A DNA stretch of 64,000 bases, taken from contig NZ_JAFFQR010000043.1 in the NCBI RefSeq assembly GCF_020736845.1, forward strand, positions 186,001 through 250,000, in the 5' to 3' direction. Under the pieces are notes generated by a model that saw only the letters and a program-made list of their open reading frames with translations, was not told where the DNA came from and did not search any database. The first letter of the stretch is position 1. Each line of letters begins with the position of its first letter. Positions 1-8,996 of this stretch are shown here, one piece after another. The stretch is from Paenibacillus farraposensis. GTDB lineage: Bacteria; Bacillota; Bacilli; Paenibacillales; Paenibacillaceae. Position numbers and translations under genes: made by a program.

Positions 1-2
1 GG

Positions 3-1706
3 ACGCGCGCGCGCACGGCTCTAGGATATTCAAGCGACAAGCGCTACGCCTACATTATTGCTGTTGAAAAGAATGAAAACAGCAGTGGTGTATCCCTGAG
101 CGAGCTGCAAACACTTATGATAGATATTGGCGTCTGGAAGGGCATGAACCTCGATGGAGGCGGATCTACAACCATGGTAACCCGCGATTTGGGGGATACG
201 ACAGCGGCGCTTACGTTTGATACAGAATATGGTACAGAACAGCGCAGCATCGTAAATGGAGTAGGTGCATACACGAATGCTCCTAAAGGGACACTTAAAG
301 GCTTCACCATTAAAGGCAATAAAACATTGCTGATTGGTCAGACCGGGAGCTATTCCTTCAAAGGATATGACAGCTACTACAATCCATTCGATACTTCGAA
401 GATACAAGTGACGTGGAAGTCCAGCAATCCGGCTGTTGTGTCAGTGAGTGGCGGCGTTGTGAAGGGAGTTAAACCAGGAACGGCTACGTTAACAGCATCC
501 AGTGGTTCAGCAAGTGCTACGACAAAAGTAACTGTCCTTGGGGCAGATGAAATTTCATCCCTTACCGCGGGAAGTGGGACAGGGCGGCTTGCTGCTGGAG
601 CTAAAATGGCTATACCGGTAACGGCCAAAACAAGGGATGGTCAGAGCGTCAGCATTGCCTCAGATGCCCTCAAGTGGGAGTTTGTTGGCTTTAAGGGGAG
701 TGTTAAGGACGACCAGCTTGTAGTCAATTCGGTAGACCCTGATGTGAAAACGGGCTATGCCATCGGCCGCTATGATGGTTTCAGTGCAGTTGTCTTCCTA
801 TCTGCAGGCGGGGAAAGCACAAGCACATGGGAGAATTTTGAAAATATTTCATATCCGATTGACTTTACCTCGAATGCTGCCGGCGTTACCGGGACAGCTT
901 CCGTTGTGCAAGGAGATGGAGATCATGCCAACTCCAAGGTGCTGGAGCTGACCTATGACATGACGAACGGCAGTGGCAAAATGTATGCTTATGCCCAATT
1001 GAACGGCACATCTGGAAAAACGCTCGAACAAACAGCCGCATCCATCTCTGTGGATGTGAGAGGGGATAAGAGCCTGAACTGGCTGCGGGCAGAATTGGAG
1101 GATGCTCAAGGCAAAACGGCATATATTGATCTGGCGAAAGTAATCGACTGGAACGGCTGGAAAACAATTAACGCAGACATGAGCGGTTTGGATATATCGT
1201 ATCCGGCTAAGATCAAGCGTTTCTATGTAGTTAATGTAGCCGAAGGTCAGGACGAACGTGCTAAAACGGGTAATGTTGCTTTTGATAATATTTCTTTTAA
1301 TACGCCGGGAACGATGGGTAGCGAAGGACTCAAAAAAGGAACCGCTCAGATGACGATCGGGCAAACATCCATGAACGTGAAAGGAAAAGCGACGGCGATT
1401 GATGCGGCTCCGATAACTCACGATGGGTCAACGTATGTACCGATCAAGTATGTGCTGGATGCTTTTGGGGGACAGGCCAAGTGGAATGCGGGCGCTCAGC
1501 GCATTACGATTATGCGTGGCGGTGTACTGATGGATTTGACTGTAGGAAAAAAAGAGGTTGTTCTGAACGGAAAGCGTCAGAGCACGGATGTAGCGCCTAT
1601 GGTGCTAAGAAGTAGGACTTTAGTCCCGTTGAGACTCGTGTCTGAGCAACTAGGGATAACTGTAAAATGGGAACAAGAAACGAAGACCATCACCCTTCAG
1701 TCATGA
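3..1706 (+). CDS. Phosphodiester glycosidase family (NAGPA-like) exoprotein, 5' end outside window
   Basis: The frame is open from base 3, so the start lies upstream of the window and only the C-terminal ~567 residues are visible. Right after the first in-frame Met (base 117) there is a Gly-rich LDGGGSTTM motif, typical of the NAGPA/DUF2233 phosphodiester glycosidase fold. A Big_2-like Ig domain follows (VTWKSSNPAVVSV, with a GxxxGVKPGTATLTA core), then a carbohydrate-binding-like beta region. The last ~110 residues form a copper-amine-oxidase N-terminal stalk domain (YVPIKYVLDAFGG and LVPLRLVSEQLG repeats). Such proteins are exported and act in or on the cell wall; the substrate cannot be told from sequence. 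The gene ends 47 bases before degS. Confidence 0.8.
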   Translation, partial: TRARTALGYSSDKRYAYIIAVEKNENSSGVSLSELQTLMIDIGVWKGMNLDGGGSTTMVTRDLGDTTAALTFDTEYGTEQRSIVNGVGAYTNAPKGTLKGFTIKGNKTLLIGQTGSYSFKGYDSYYNPFDTSKIQVTWKSSNPAVVSVSGGVVKGVKPGTATLTASSGSASATTKVTVLGADEISSLTAGSGTGRLAAGAKMAIPVTAKTRDGQSVSIASDALKWEFVGFKGSVKDDQLVVNSVDPDVKTGYAIGRYDGFSAVVFLSAGGESTSTWENFENISYPIDFTSNAAGVTGTASVVQGDGDHANSKVLELTYDMTNGSGKMYAYAQLNGTSGKTLEQTAASISVDVRGDKSLNWLRAELEDAQGKTAYIDLAKVIDWNGWKTINADMSGLDISYPAKIKRFYVVNVAEGQDERAKTGNVAFDNISFNTPGTMGSEGLKKGTAQMTIGQTSMNVKGKATAIDAAPITHDGSTYVPIKYVLDAFGGQAKWNAGAQRITIMRGGVLMDLTVGKKEVVLNGKRQSTDVAPMVLRSRTLVPLRLVSEQLGITVKWEQETKTITLQS

Positions 1707-1708
1707 TA

Positions 1709-1717
1709 TGGTATGAT
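1709..1717 (+). promoter_or_regulatory. Possible extended -10 promoter for degSU
   Basis: TG-g-TATGAT is an extended -10 pattern located 37 bases before the degS start, just after the preceding gene stops. No good -35 hexamer lies 17 bases upstream, so the call is tentative. Confidence 0.3.
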
Positions 1718-1753
1718 ATATACTTGAAATGCTAGGATTGGAGTAGAAGATTT

Positions 1754-2914
1754 GTGGACTTTCAAGCCGATATCATAGACCGAGTCATTAAAAATGCCAT
1801 CCAGGTGATGGAGAACAGCAAATATCAGATGTTTGAAATATTGGACACGGCTCAAACCGAGCTGGTCACGCTAAATCAGGAGCTTCAGAGTGTCTTGAAG
1901 GAAACGGCGGAAACGATTGAAAGAGTGGACCAACTGGAGATGAATTACCGGAGGTCCCGTATCCGGCTGACTGAGGTCAGCCGTGACTTTGTCCGCTATT
2001 CAGAAGAAGATATCAAGCAGGCTTATGAGAAGGCGACACAGCTTCAGCTCGATGTGATGATATTCCGCGAGAAGGAAATGTACCTTAAAGCCCGAAGGGA
2101 TGACCTTCAAAAACGGGCCAAAAGTGTTGAAGCTTCTGTCGAGCGCGCCGAGACCATCGGCTCACAGATGGGTGTCGTGCTGGAGTATTTGTCAGGCGAG
2201 CTGGGACATGTGACACGGATCATCGAATCGGCCAAAAATCGGCAGCTTATTGGTCTTAAAATTATTTTGGCTCAGGAAGAGGAGCGCAAGCGCATCTCTC
2301 GTGAAATTCACGATGGACCTGCACAACTCCTTGCACATCTAGTGCTTAGGACGGAAATTGTGGAAAGAATGATCGCCAAGCAGGAATTTAAGATGGTTCA
2401 GGACGAAATAGTAGACTTGAAGAAACAAGTTCGCTCCAGTCTTGAGGAAATGCGAAAGGTCATTTTCAATTTGCGTCCTATGGCTCTGGATGATCTGGGG
2501 CTTATTCCGACGCTCCGTAAATATGTGCAGGATTATGAAGAAAAAACGAAGATTAGAGCCCTTTTTGAAACAAGGGGCAAGGAACACCGTCTCTCTTCCG
2601 CGATGGAAGCAGCCATTTACCGTCTAATCCAGGAGGCTTTGACCAACGCTGCCAAGCATGCGTATCCTACCTATGTGCTTGTTGAGATAACCTATCAGGC
2701 TCAGCTTGTGAAAATCGTAGTGCAGGATAATGGCTTGGGCTTCAATCCAGAGCTTTTTCAGCAAAAGAGTAAAGATCATGGTCACTTTGGTCTGATTGGT
2801 ATGCGGGAAAGGGTTGAACTGCTCGAGGGGAGAATGGAGATCGAATCAGCAGAGAATCAAGGCACCAAGATAGTGATTCATATCCCAACCAACGTGGAAA
2901 AGGGAAAGGAGTAG
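1754..2914 (+). CDS. degS: Sensor histidine kinase DegS
   Basis: Cytoplasmic histidine kinase that phosphorylates DegU, controlling exoenzymes, motility and competence. The protein has 386 residues, close to the family length. The N-terminal ~170 residues are coiled-coil sensor region without membrane segments. The HisKA_3 phosphoacceptor motif REIHDGPAQ places the phosphorylated His at about residue 186. The HATPase domain shows the N box (IQEALTNAAKH), the G1 box DNGLGF and the G2 box GLIGMRERV. The start is GTG behind GGAG. degU begins 4 bases after the stop, so the two are co-transcribed. Confidence 0.96.
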   Translation: MDFQADIIDRVIKNAIQVMENSKYQMFEILDTAQTELVTLNQELQSVLKETAETIERVDQLEMNYRRSRIRLTEVSRDFVRYSEEDIKQAYEKATQLQLDVMIFREKEMYLKARRDDLQKRAKSVEASVERAETIGSQMGVVLEYLSGELGHVTRIIESAKNRQLIGLKIILAQEEERKRISREIHDGPAQLLAHLVLRTEIVERMIAKQEFKMVQDEIVDLKKQVRSSLEEMRKVIFNLRPMALDDLGLIPTLRKYVQDYEEKTKIRALFETRGKEHRLSSAMEAAIYRLIQEALTNAAKHAYPTYVLVEITYQAQLVKIVVQDNGLGFNPELFQQKSKDHGHFGLIGMRERVELLEGRMEIESAENQGTKIVIHIPTNVEKGKE

Positions 2915-2918
2915 CAAT

Positions 2919-3641
2919 ATGGAAAATCAGGAAATTAACAACAGACCCATTAAGGTTCTCTTGGCGGACGACCATCAGTTGTTCCGTGAAGGACTTAAAC
3001 GTATTTTGAATATGGAGGACGACATTGAGGTTATCGGAGAATGTGGCGATGGCATTCAAGTACTGGAATTCTGTAACGTAGAGAAACCGGATATTGTTCT
3101 GATGGACATTAATATGCCAGTTGAAAATGGTGTAGAGGCAACAGAAAAGCTGCGTGAGATGTTCTCGGATGTTAAAGTAATCATTTTATCCATTCATGAC
3201 GATGAAAGCTACGTGTTTGAAACATTGCGCAAGGGAGCCAATGGATATCTATTAAAAGATATGGAGGCCGAATCCCTTATTAACGCTATTCGCTCGGTAC
3301 ACGAAGGATATGCGTTTATTCATCCGAAGGTCACAGGAAAGCTGATCCAACAGCTTCGTCGGATGACCTATCTGAATGAAACTGGAGCTATGGCCGAAGG
3401 TCATACCAAGGAAGCAGGCGTGAAGTTTGTCGCAGGCGAAAATAATCCGTTGACTCGCCGAGAGGCCGAAGTGCTGCGTTTGATGGCTGAAGGCAAGAGT
3501 AACAAGATGATCGGTGAATATTTATTCATTAGCGAAAAAACGGTCAAAAACCATGTCAGCAGTATTCTGCAAAAAATGGAGGTCGACGACCGGACACAAG
3601 CGGTTATTAACTCCATCAAATACGGATGGGTTACGTTATAA
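2919..3641 (+). CDS. degU: Response regulator DegU
   Basis: NarL/LuxR-type response regulator, 240 residues. The receiver domain has the acidic pair ADDH near residue 17 and the phosphoacceptor Asp at about residue 63 in LMDINMP. The conserved Lys is in LLKDM. The C-terminal LuxR helix-turn-helix spans roughly residues 175-235 ([18 protein letters not shown], then [13 protein letters not shown]). A linker of ~35 residues joins them. It is the partner of the upstream kinase DegS. In Bacillus, DegU also acts on flagellar and competence genes, and both sets are encoded just downstream here. The ribosome site is AAAGGAG. Confidence 0.96.
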   Translation: MENQEINNRPIKVLLADDHQLFREGLKRILNMEDDIEVIGECGDGIQVLEFCNVEKPDIVLMDINMPVENGVEATEKLREMFSDVKVIILSIHDDESYVFETLRKGANGYLLKDMEAESLINAIRSVHEGYAFIHPKVTGKLIQQLRRMTYLNETGAMAEGHTKEAGVKFVAGENNPLTRREAEVLRLMAEGKSNKMIGEYLFISEKTVKNHVSSILQKMEVDDRTQAVINSIKYGWVTL

Positions 3642-3731
3642 AGTCCCGTCTTTGAAAACCCAGTACATAACCGTGACACCTCTTCCTGTTATACGGCATA
3701 TATTGTCGCTATAGGAGGAGGTGGAACCTTC

Positions 3732-4172
3732 GTGACGGCTCACTTGGTTTTGATATTGCTTATATACGGTGTAGGAGCAGCAGTCGTGCATCTTATGTAT
3801 ATACGACAGGCTGTTCAGGCTTATCGCTATGGCGAAGATGCGTATGCATTATCTACGGAACATCGTGCGACCCGCTATATTGTGATTACATCCAATAACG
3901 GAGATCGTGTGGAATGGGTGATACGCTCGTTGAGCATACTTGCCTGGCTACACCGGAGGCCGCTACATGTGACGGTACTAGATGATGAGTCCATAGATGA
4001 CACATTGCCGATTCTGACACGGATGATGCGTTATAGTCATATGGACATTTCAGTGATTTCATCCCGTTTTTCATCAGGAAACCCGGTTTTACCGGAGCCG
4101 GGCGGTGAAAAGCAGGTTGTTATTGATCTTCGAAAATCTAACCTGTTGGCGGAGATCCCACTTGTTCCTTGA
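3732..4172 (+). CDS. Small membrane-anchored protein of unknown function between degU and comFA
   Basis: 146 residues, GTG start behind a strong AGGAGGAGGT. The first ~25 residues form one membrane segment (VLILLIYGVGAAVVHLMYI). The rest resembles the first half of a GT-A nucleotide fold: RYIVITSNNGDRVEWVIRSL, then HVTVLDDESIDDTL with an acidic DDES that resembles the start of family 2 glycosyltransferases. It is too short to be a complete glycosyltransferase. It is followed by a hairpin terminator, so it may be the last gene of the degSU transcript. The function is unknown. Confidence 0.7.
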   Translation: MTAHLVLILLIYGVGAAVVHLMYIRQAVQAYRYGEDAYALSTEHRATRYIVITSNNGDRVEWVIRSLSILAWLHRRPLHVTVLDDESIDDTLPILTRMMRYSHMDISVISSRFSSGNPVLPEPGGEKQVVIDLRKSNLLAEIPLVP

Positions 4173-4275
4173 TGACAAGGAATTGTGGACAACATGGTCA
4201 AAATCGGATATAAAAAGTTATAAGCAATTGTATACGCAAGACAAAAGGGGTTTCGTTGAGATCCGGTTGATGTGA

Positions 4276-4315
4276 AGCACACTTCAGGCTATAAGCCATA
4301 GGAGTGTGCTTTTTT
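4276..4315 (+). terminator. Rho-independent terminator after the degSU-linked gene
   Basis: AGCACACT pairs with AGTGTGCT and encloses a second small hairpin (GGCT-ATA-AGCC). A run of five T follows directly. It separates the degSU transcript from comFA. Confidence 0.85.
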
Positions 4316-4373
4316 GTTGTTGTCAGGTAACACAAAATTAGAAAAGGATTGTAAGCGACAGGAGAGATGCAAA

Positions 4374-6482
4374 GTGAAAATTGCAGTATATGCAGTTAGG
4401 TATAAAGGGGGATGGAATCTCCGATTATCTGTGGACATTCGAGTTGATATGACATGGTGGCTGCGACAAAACGACGGGCAGAAACATGCTGTCGAAAGGT
4501 GGGTCTTATTAGGAGAGCGGATTCCGCTGTCTTGGGGAGTTAAACTTTGCGAAACATTCAAAGAATCAGCGGATATGAAGCAATGGGGGAGCCAGCAATG
4601 GTGGGGGTACATACTCGCACACCTGAAGAATGAGTTGCTGCTGGAGACCAATGGTGCAGAACCGATTTTATTTGGAGCAAGAGAACATATATGCATTTGG
4701 GATCGAGTTGAGGGCTGGATTTCCGGCACCGAATGTGGGGGAGAAACACAAGGAATGAAAGGAGCATTATATTTTATTCCAAAAAGGAATCTCCATAGTG
4801 AAATAGATGCACTGGATATGGAATGTGTGGCACGGCAAGCGAATGAGTTGGCCGATTTGCTGGCAGGCCGCCAGCTGCTTGTAGCGGAGACCGAGGCGCT
4901 GCTGGCTGAAATAGCTCCAGGTCTGGAGCATGCTTGGCGTCCAGCTGCTCAGCTTGCATATTTGCAGGGCCGGCTTAGCTTTGCCGCTGGCCTTGCCCCT
5001 GCGCCGCGCACGCGCTGGTCTGCCGTGCGAGCACATAAGCTCCGCTGCAACCGTTGTGGCAGCGGGATGGTATACCGCACGAGCTGTGCGTCGTGCGGGC
5101 GCAAGGCGTGCGCCTACTGCGAGACATGTCTCGCACTTGGGCGCAGCCGAGAATGCTCGTTGCTGCTCCGCGGTGCAGCGAAACCCGTCGTGCCGTGCAC
5201 GGCAGCAGCTTCGGCGGAGGAACTCGATCGCTGGGGGCTGAGCCCTGCGCAGCGAGCCGCCGCCGAAGCGGCACTGCGCTTTTTGTCCACACCACCCGGC
5301 AGGGTGTGCGGACGCTTGCGCCCGGAAGGCCGCTGGCCAAGGGGGCGCGAATGGTTCAGACGCGGCGGAGCTGTGCGCCGAGGCTCAGGTGCTGCCGCTA
5401 TGCTTGGCAGCGCTCCTGCCTGCAACGAGCAGCTCTCGCCCAAACCTGGCGAGAGTGCGGGCCATATCGCTGATCGGCAAGTCAGCGATTTAGCGGCAGA
5501 ACGCTTTTTGCTCTGGGCCGTGACTGGCGCAGGCAAGACGGAAATGATCTTTCCGCTCTTGCAGTATGTGCTGGAGCGCGGCGGGACAGCGCTTGTAGCA
5601 ACACCGCGGCGGGATGTGGTGCTGGAGTTGGCACCTCGTTTGGCAGTTGCTTTTCCACATGCGAGTATGGTAACGCTCTATGGAGGAAGCGCAGAACGTT
5701 GGCAAAGAGGGCAGCTGACACTGGCAACGACACATCAGCTATTGCGTTACCGCCATGCCTTCGACCTGGTCGTGATTGATGAAATTGACGCCTTCCCTTA
5801 CCACAACAATCCTATGCTCGCATTTGCCGCACAAGCTGTATGTAAGCCGGAGGGGAAGTTTATCTATTTGTCTGCTACACCACCGCATGCCCTGCAGAAG
5901 GAGGCTTCCCGCGGTCTGCTGCCACATGCCAAAGTTCCCGTTCGTTTTCATCGGCATCCGCTGCCTGTCCCATTTCGTTTGGGGGCTGCTCCAGTCAAAC
6001 ACTGGCTGCAAAAAGGTAGGCTTCCCACAGCCTTTACTCAACATCTGCAGATATCTATACAACGTGGAGCGCAGGTCTTCCTGTTTGTGACACGAATTTC
6101 ACATATTCATGGTCTTGTGGAGCTGCTGATTAAACAGTTGCCTGAGGTTCCCGTTGCGGGTACCTCATCGCAGGATGAAGAGCGGACCGCAAAAGTACGT
6201 TTATTTCGAGCTACTGAAATACGTGTACTGGTTACAACCACTATTTTGGAGCGGGGTGTGACTGTGCCACGAAGCGATGTGTACATACTGGACGCAGATA
6301 GTAACCTTTTTGATGAAGCCTCCCTCGTCCAAATGGCTGGTCGCGCAGGGAGGTCCAAGGATGATCCGTGCGGAGGTGTCATTTTTATTTCTCCTCAATG
6401 GACTCGTGGTCAAAAGAGAGCGATCAGACAGATTCAACGCATGAATACACTCGCCGGAAAAAAGGGCTATCTCAGGAAATGA
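4374..6482 (+). CDS. comFA: Competence DNA-uptake helicase ComFA
   Basis: DEAD-box-type ATPase that drives transformation DNA through the membrane channel. I prefer the GTG at 4374 because GGAGAG lies 7 bases before it; a longer frame from a TTG at 4314 starts inside the terminator. The protein has 702 residues, clearly longer than the roughly 460-residue Bacillus ComFA. A zinc finger of repeated CxxC pairs lies at about residues 224-262. Walker A (TGAGKTE) is near residue 385, the DEID box near 470, SATPP near 500 and the GRAGR motif near 657. Between zinc finger and helicase sits a very GC-rich, Ala/Arg/Gly-rich stretch (about 5200-5480) that looks unlike the rest. Confidence 0.92.
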   Translation: MKIAVYAVRYKGGWNLRLSVDIRVDMTWWLRQNDGQKHAVERWVLLGERIPLSWGVKLCETFKESADMKQWGSQQWWGYILAHLKNELLLETNGAEPILFGAREHICIWDRVEGWISGTECGGETQGMKGALYFIPKRNLHSEIDALDMECVARQANELADLLAGRQLLVAETEALLAEIAPGLEHAWRPAAQLAYLQGRLSFAAGLAPAPRTRWSAVRAHKLRCNRCGSGMVYRTSCASCGRKACAYCETCLALGRSRECSLLLRGAAKPVVPCTAAASAEELDRWGLSPAQRAAAEAALRFLSTPPGRVCGRLRPEGRWPRGREWFRRGGAVRRGSGAAAMLGSAPACNEQLSPKPGESAGHIADRQVSDLAAERFLLWAVTGAGKTEMIFPLLQYVLERGGTALVATPRRDVVLELAPRLAVAFPHASMVTLYGGSAERWQRGQLTLATTHQLLRYRHAFDLVVIDEIDAFPYHNNPMLAFAAQAVCKPEGKFIYLSATPPHALQKEASRGLLPHAKVPVRFHRHPLPVPFRLGAAPVKHWLQKGRLPTAFTQHLQISIQRGAQVFLFVTRISHIHGLVELLIKQLPEVPVAGTSSQDEERTAKVRLFRATEIRVLVTTTILERGVTVPRSDVYILDADSNLFDEASLVQMAGRAGRSKDDPCGGVIFISPQWTRGQKRAIRQIQRMNTLAGKKGYLRK

Positions 6483-6576
6483 AGCATGAAATGCAATAAA
6501 TAAAAAAAGTTTTTTAGAAATATGAAACCTGAGACCATGTCGGTACGTAAATTACCAAGGAAGGTGCATTTCTGGT

Positions 6577-7404
6577 ATGGGCATTATTTCAAAAACCCGC
6601 CTTTTTATGAATTGGCTACTCCATCGTCAATCCCACACATGTATCGCTTGTGGTACTCTTACAGGGCGTTTTTCCGAGTACGATGGCATTTGTACTGCTT
6701 GTTCGGTTCAGATCCCTTGGATTTACAACATTCGTTGTGTTCATTGCGGACGTCCGACATTTTGTCCGGATTGTGCAAGGCCTGTCCGAATGGTACGTGA
6801 CTATGTGTGTAATCGGAGTGCTACCAGCTATACGCCAATGATGAGAGAATGGATTGGGCAATTCAAATATCGTGGCAATGAAAAGTTTGCCTCTGCGCTG
6901 GGTGAGATCATGAATAGAGCCTATCAGGCGATGAGACATGAGTTTGCAGGCCAAGACGATTCCGGTCTCACACGATCTTTGTGGAATGCAGATATAGTGA
7001 CTTGTGTTCCGGTAAGTAAAACAAGGCTGATGGAGCGCGGCTTTAACCAGGCCCAAGTTTTGGCGGAAGAAATTGCCTTGCGGAATAAGCTCCCATTCGT
7101 GTCTTTACTTGCCCGTCCTCACGATACAGGTAAGCAAAGCTTTAAAACAAAGAAGGAACGCATAAACACAATGGATAATGCCTTTTCTGCTATCCCTAAT
7201 ATGGCGAAGCTATTGAAGTCGCTTGTTTTAAAAGCTGATTCTCAATACGCATCAGGTCAGATGCGGTTTGTTACTGTTTTGCTTGTAGATGATATTTATA
7301 CAACAGGGAGCACTTTACAGGCGTGTGCACGTGTTTTAGGAGAAAGAGCAGCAGAGCAGGGAATCCATCTGAATATTTTTTGCCTGACTTTAGCAAGATC
7401 ATAA
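6577..7404 (+). CDS. comFC: Competence phosphoribosyltransferase-like protein ComFC
   Basis: 275 residues. The N-terminal zinc-binding region has four CxxC pairs (CIAC, CTAC, CVHC, CPDC). The C-terminal phosphoribosyltransferase domain carries the PRPP-binding motif LLVDDIYTTGST at about residues 235-246. The conserved block CVPVSKTRLMERGFNQA is also present. In Bacillus ComFC is needed for natural transformation and works with ComFA. It starts 94 bases after comFA, and no comFB gene lies between them. The ribosome site AAGGAAGG is somewhat distant from the ATG. Confidence 0.92.
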   Translation: MGIISKTRLFMNWLLHRQSHTCIACGTLTGRFSEYDGICTACSVQIPWIYNIRCVHCGRPTFCPDCARPVRMVRDYVCNRSATSYTPMMREWIGQFKYRGNEKFASALGEIMNRAYQAMRHEFAGQDDSGLTRSLWNADIVTCVPVSKTRLMERGFNQAQVLAEEIALRNKLPFVSLLARPHDTGKQSFKTKKERINTMDNAFSAIPNMAKLLKSLVLKADSQYASGQMRFVTVLLVDDIYTTGSTLQACARVLGERAAEQGIHLNIFCLTLARS

Positions 7405-7528
7405 GTCTAAATTTTCTGTGTTTGTTATATGACATCGTTGAGGAACTATGAAATAAAGATTGAACTTGGCTTGAAAATGGCCCAAATGCTAGGGGAGGAT
7501 TATTTTTAAATCATGCAATCAGCAGAAT

Positions 7529-7558
7529 TTGACAAAACGCTAGAAAGAGAGATATAAT
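7529..7558 (+). promoter_or_regulatory. Near-perfect SigA promoter
   Basis: TTGACA at 7529-7534 and TATAAT at 7553-7558 with an 18-base spacer. It would transcribe the 30-codon ORF at 7597 and probably the LysM gene at 7789. Confidence 0.85.
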
Positions 7559-7596
7559 AAAAACATAGATACGAACAAAAAGTAAGGAAGTGAGAG

Positions 7597-7689
7597 ATGA
7601 ATGTAGAATATTTTAATTTAGAGGTTGATTTTTTTGGAAAAGAGGAGTACAATTTCTATCTGTTGATAGCTAACATGAATTGGCAATAA
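7597..7689 (+). CDS. Candidate 30-residue small protein or leader peptide
   Basis: ATG preceded by AAGGAAGTGAG, about 39 bases after a near-consensus promoter. The 30 codons encode an acidic, aromatic-rich peptide (MNVEYFNLEVDFFGKEEYNF, then YLLIANMNWQ) ending in TAA. It lies in the 5' leader of the LysM gene, 99 bases upstream of that start. No family is recognised. It could be a translated small protein, a leader peptide controlling the next gene, or a remnant of a longer gene. Confidence 0.45.
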   Translation: MNVEYFNLEVDFFGKEEYNFYLLIANMNWQ

Positions 7690-7788
7690 ATGATCAGCTA
7701 ACGACAAACAGAGCGAACATTGGGAGTGTCTCACTCAGTAGTAAAGCAGTTAATTAAAATTTGAATCTAAAAAGAGGAGAGAAAAATC

Positions 7789-8256
7789 ATGAAAAACGTA
7801 ATGAAAAAAGTAGCAGTATCTAGTATGCTTGCAGTTAGCATAGGTGCAGTATCCTTGCTGAGTCCACTTGCAACAGGTCAAGTAATGGCAGCATCAGGAC
7901 GGGATCGTGATAAAGATTATGCTGAAGAGCAACTGATCATTCAACAACAAGAAGCAGCACAAAAAGCATTTGAAGAAAAAGTTTTTGGTATTAAAGCTAC
8001 TGCAGAAGCAGCAACTACAACACCAGCTCAACCAGCTACTGAAAACAGCAATCAAGCAATAACAAAACCTGCAACAACTACAACTCCAGCAACACCAGCT
8101 ACTGTAAAAACGATCACTGTAAATGTTCAAGATGGTGATACACTGGCTTCTATTGCAGAAAAATACGGTGTAACTGTTGAAGAATTGGTCAAAATTAACA
8201 AGCTGATTAAAGTGGGTCAAGAACTGCAAGTACCACAAACAAACACAAATAAATAA
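7789..8256 (+). CDS. Secreted LysM-domain protein
   Basis: 155 residues. It has a classical signal peptide: a Lys-rich start, a hydrophobic core around residues 8-30, and a likely signal-peptidase cleavage after VMAA. A mature helical region with many Gln and Glu follows, then a Thr/Pro/Ala-rich linker, and a single C-terminal LysM domain (VQDGDTLASIAEKYGVTVEELVKIN). LysM binds the glycan chains of peptidoglycan, so the protein should be wall-associated. No catalytic domain is visible. The ribosome site is AGAGGAGAG. The codon use is AT-rich compared with comFA. Confidence 0.88.
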   Translation: MKNVMKKVAVSSMLAVSIGAVSLLSPLATGQVMAASGRDRDKDYAEEQLIIQQQEAAQKAFEEKVFGIKATAEAATTTPAQPATENSNQAITKPATTTTPATPATVKTITVNVQDGDTLASIAEKYGVTVEELVKINKLIKVGQELQVPQTNTNK

Positions 8257-8996
8257 TTCAGTTTATTAATGCATATAAATTGTGTTTTTTAAACCAAGTG
8301 TTTGACTATAGTATACGGGAAGGCCTTTACTAAAACAATGTTTTTTTGAATAATTATTTGTAAAAACAATTTGTTTTTTTTGGGCTGCAAATTTCCAAAA
8401 ATGTATCTAGCTTGATCTCAGGTGATTTATGAATTGAGATGATGTTAGCTGCACGATATGCTATGAATCCCCACACTCCATGTGCGGAGCATTCGTATGG
8501 GAGCCAACTCCCTAGATTTACAGTATTTGCCTGATCGTATTCGGGGTACAGGTGAACATGAATTCTTCTGAGGATTGTTTCGCCCTGTTTTTCCTCAGCT
8601 TGACCTGCATTTCTACATTTCGTCATATTCATATATTGTTATTTTAATTATAATGAATGGAGCGCTGTTCCCGAAAACAACTGGAATGGCGCTTATTTTA
8701 TTTTTAATCTCAAGTATAGCGCAGCGTTTGACGATAAATAAACAAATGTCACGGGGGAGATGGGAAGCGTAGGGTCCCTGTATGTCGTTTGAATACTGAT
8801 ACATAAGATGTAAAGAACACTTTGTTGATAGGGGGATCATCATTTAGACTTTTAATATATGATAGGGCACCAAATGTTTAGTTGTGTAAAATCCAAGGAT
8901 TTTTTGGAATATTCGCTAGACGGGGCTCTTCAGTATAAGGTAATGTAAGGATAAAAGTAATTTTAGACCGGGAATTGGAAAGGAGCGCTGCGGAGG
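8257..8996. other. 740-base gap without a convincing gene
   Basis: AT-rich intergenic region between the LysM gene and yvyF. Open frames exist on both strands (8354-8632 minus, 92 codons; 8575-8772 plus, 65 codons), but neither has a clear ribosome site or a recognised family. Their composition looks random or decayed. T-rich and A-rich runs around 8328-8382 could serve as a weak terminator for the LysM gene. Confidence 0.5.

Noticed and set aside
849..1421. 190-codon minus-strand frame in the first gene
   Set aside because: Opposite strand of a protein with clear stalk and Ig-like domains; no independent support.
4975..5536. Long overlapping frames on both strands inside comFA
   Set aside because: They are by-products of the GC-rich stretch, where stop codons are rare; the comFA frame carries the zinc and helicase motifs.
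8354..8632. 92-codon minus-strand ORF
   Set aside because: No ribosome site, no recognisable domain and no conserved neighbour; kept only as part of the unexplained gap.
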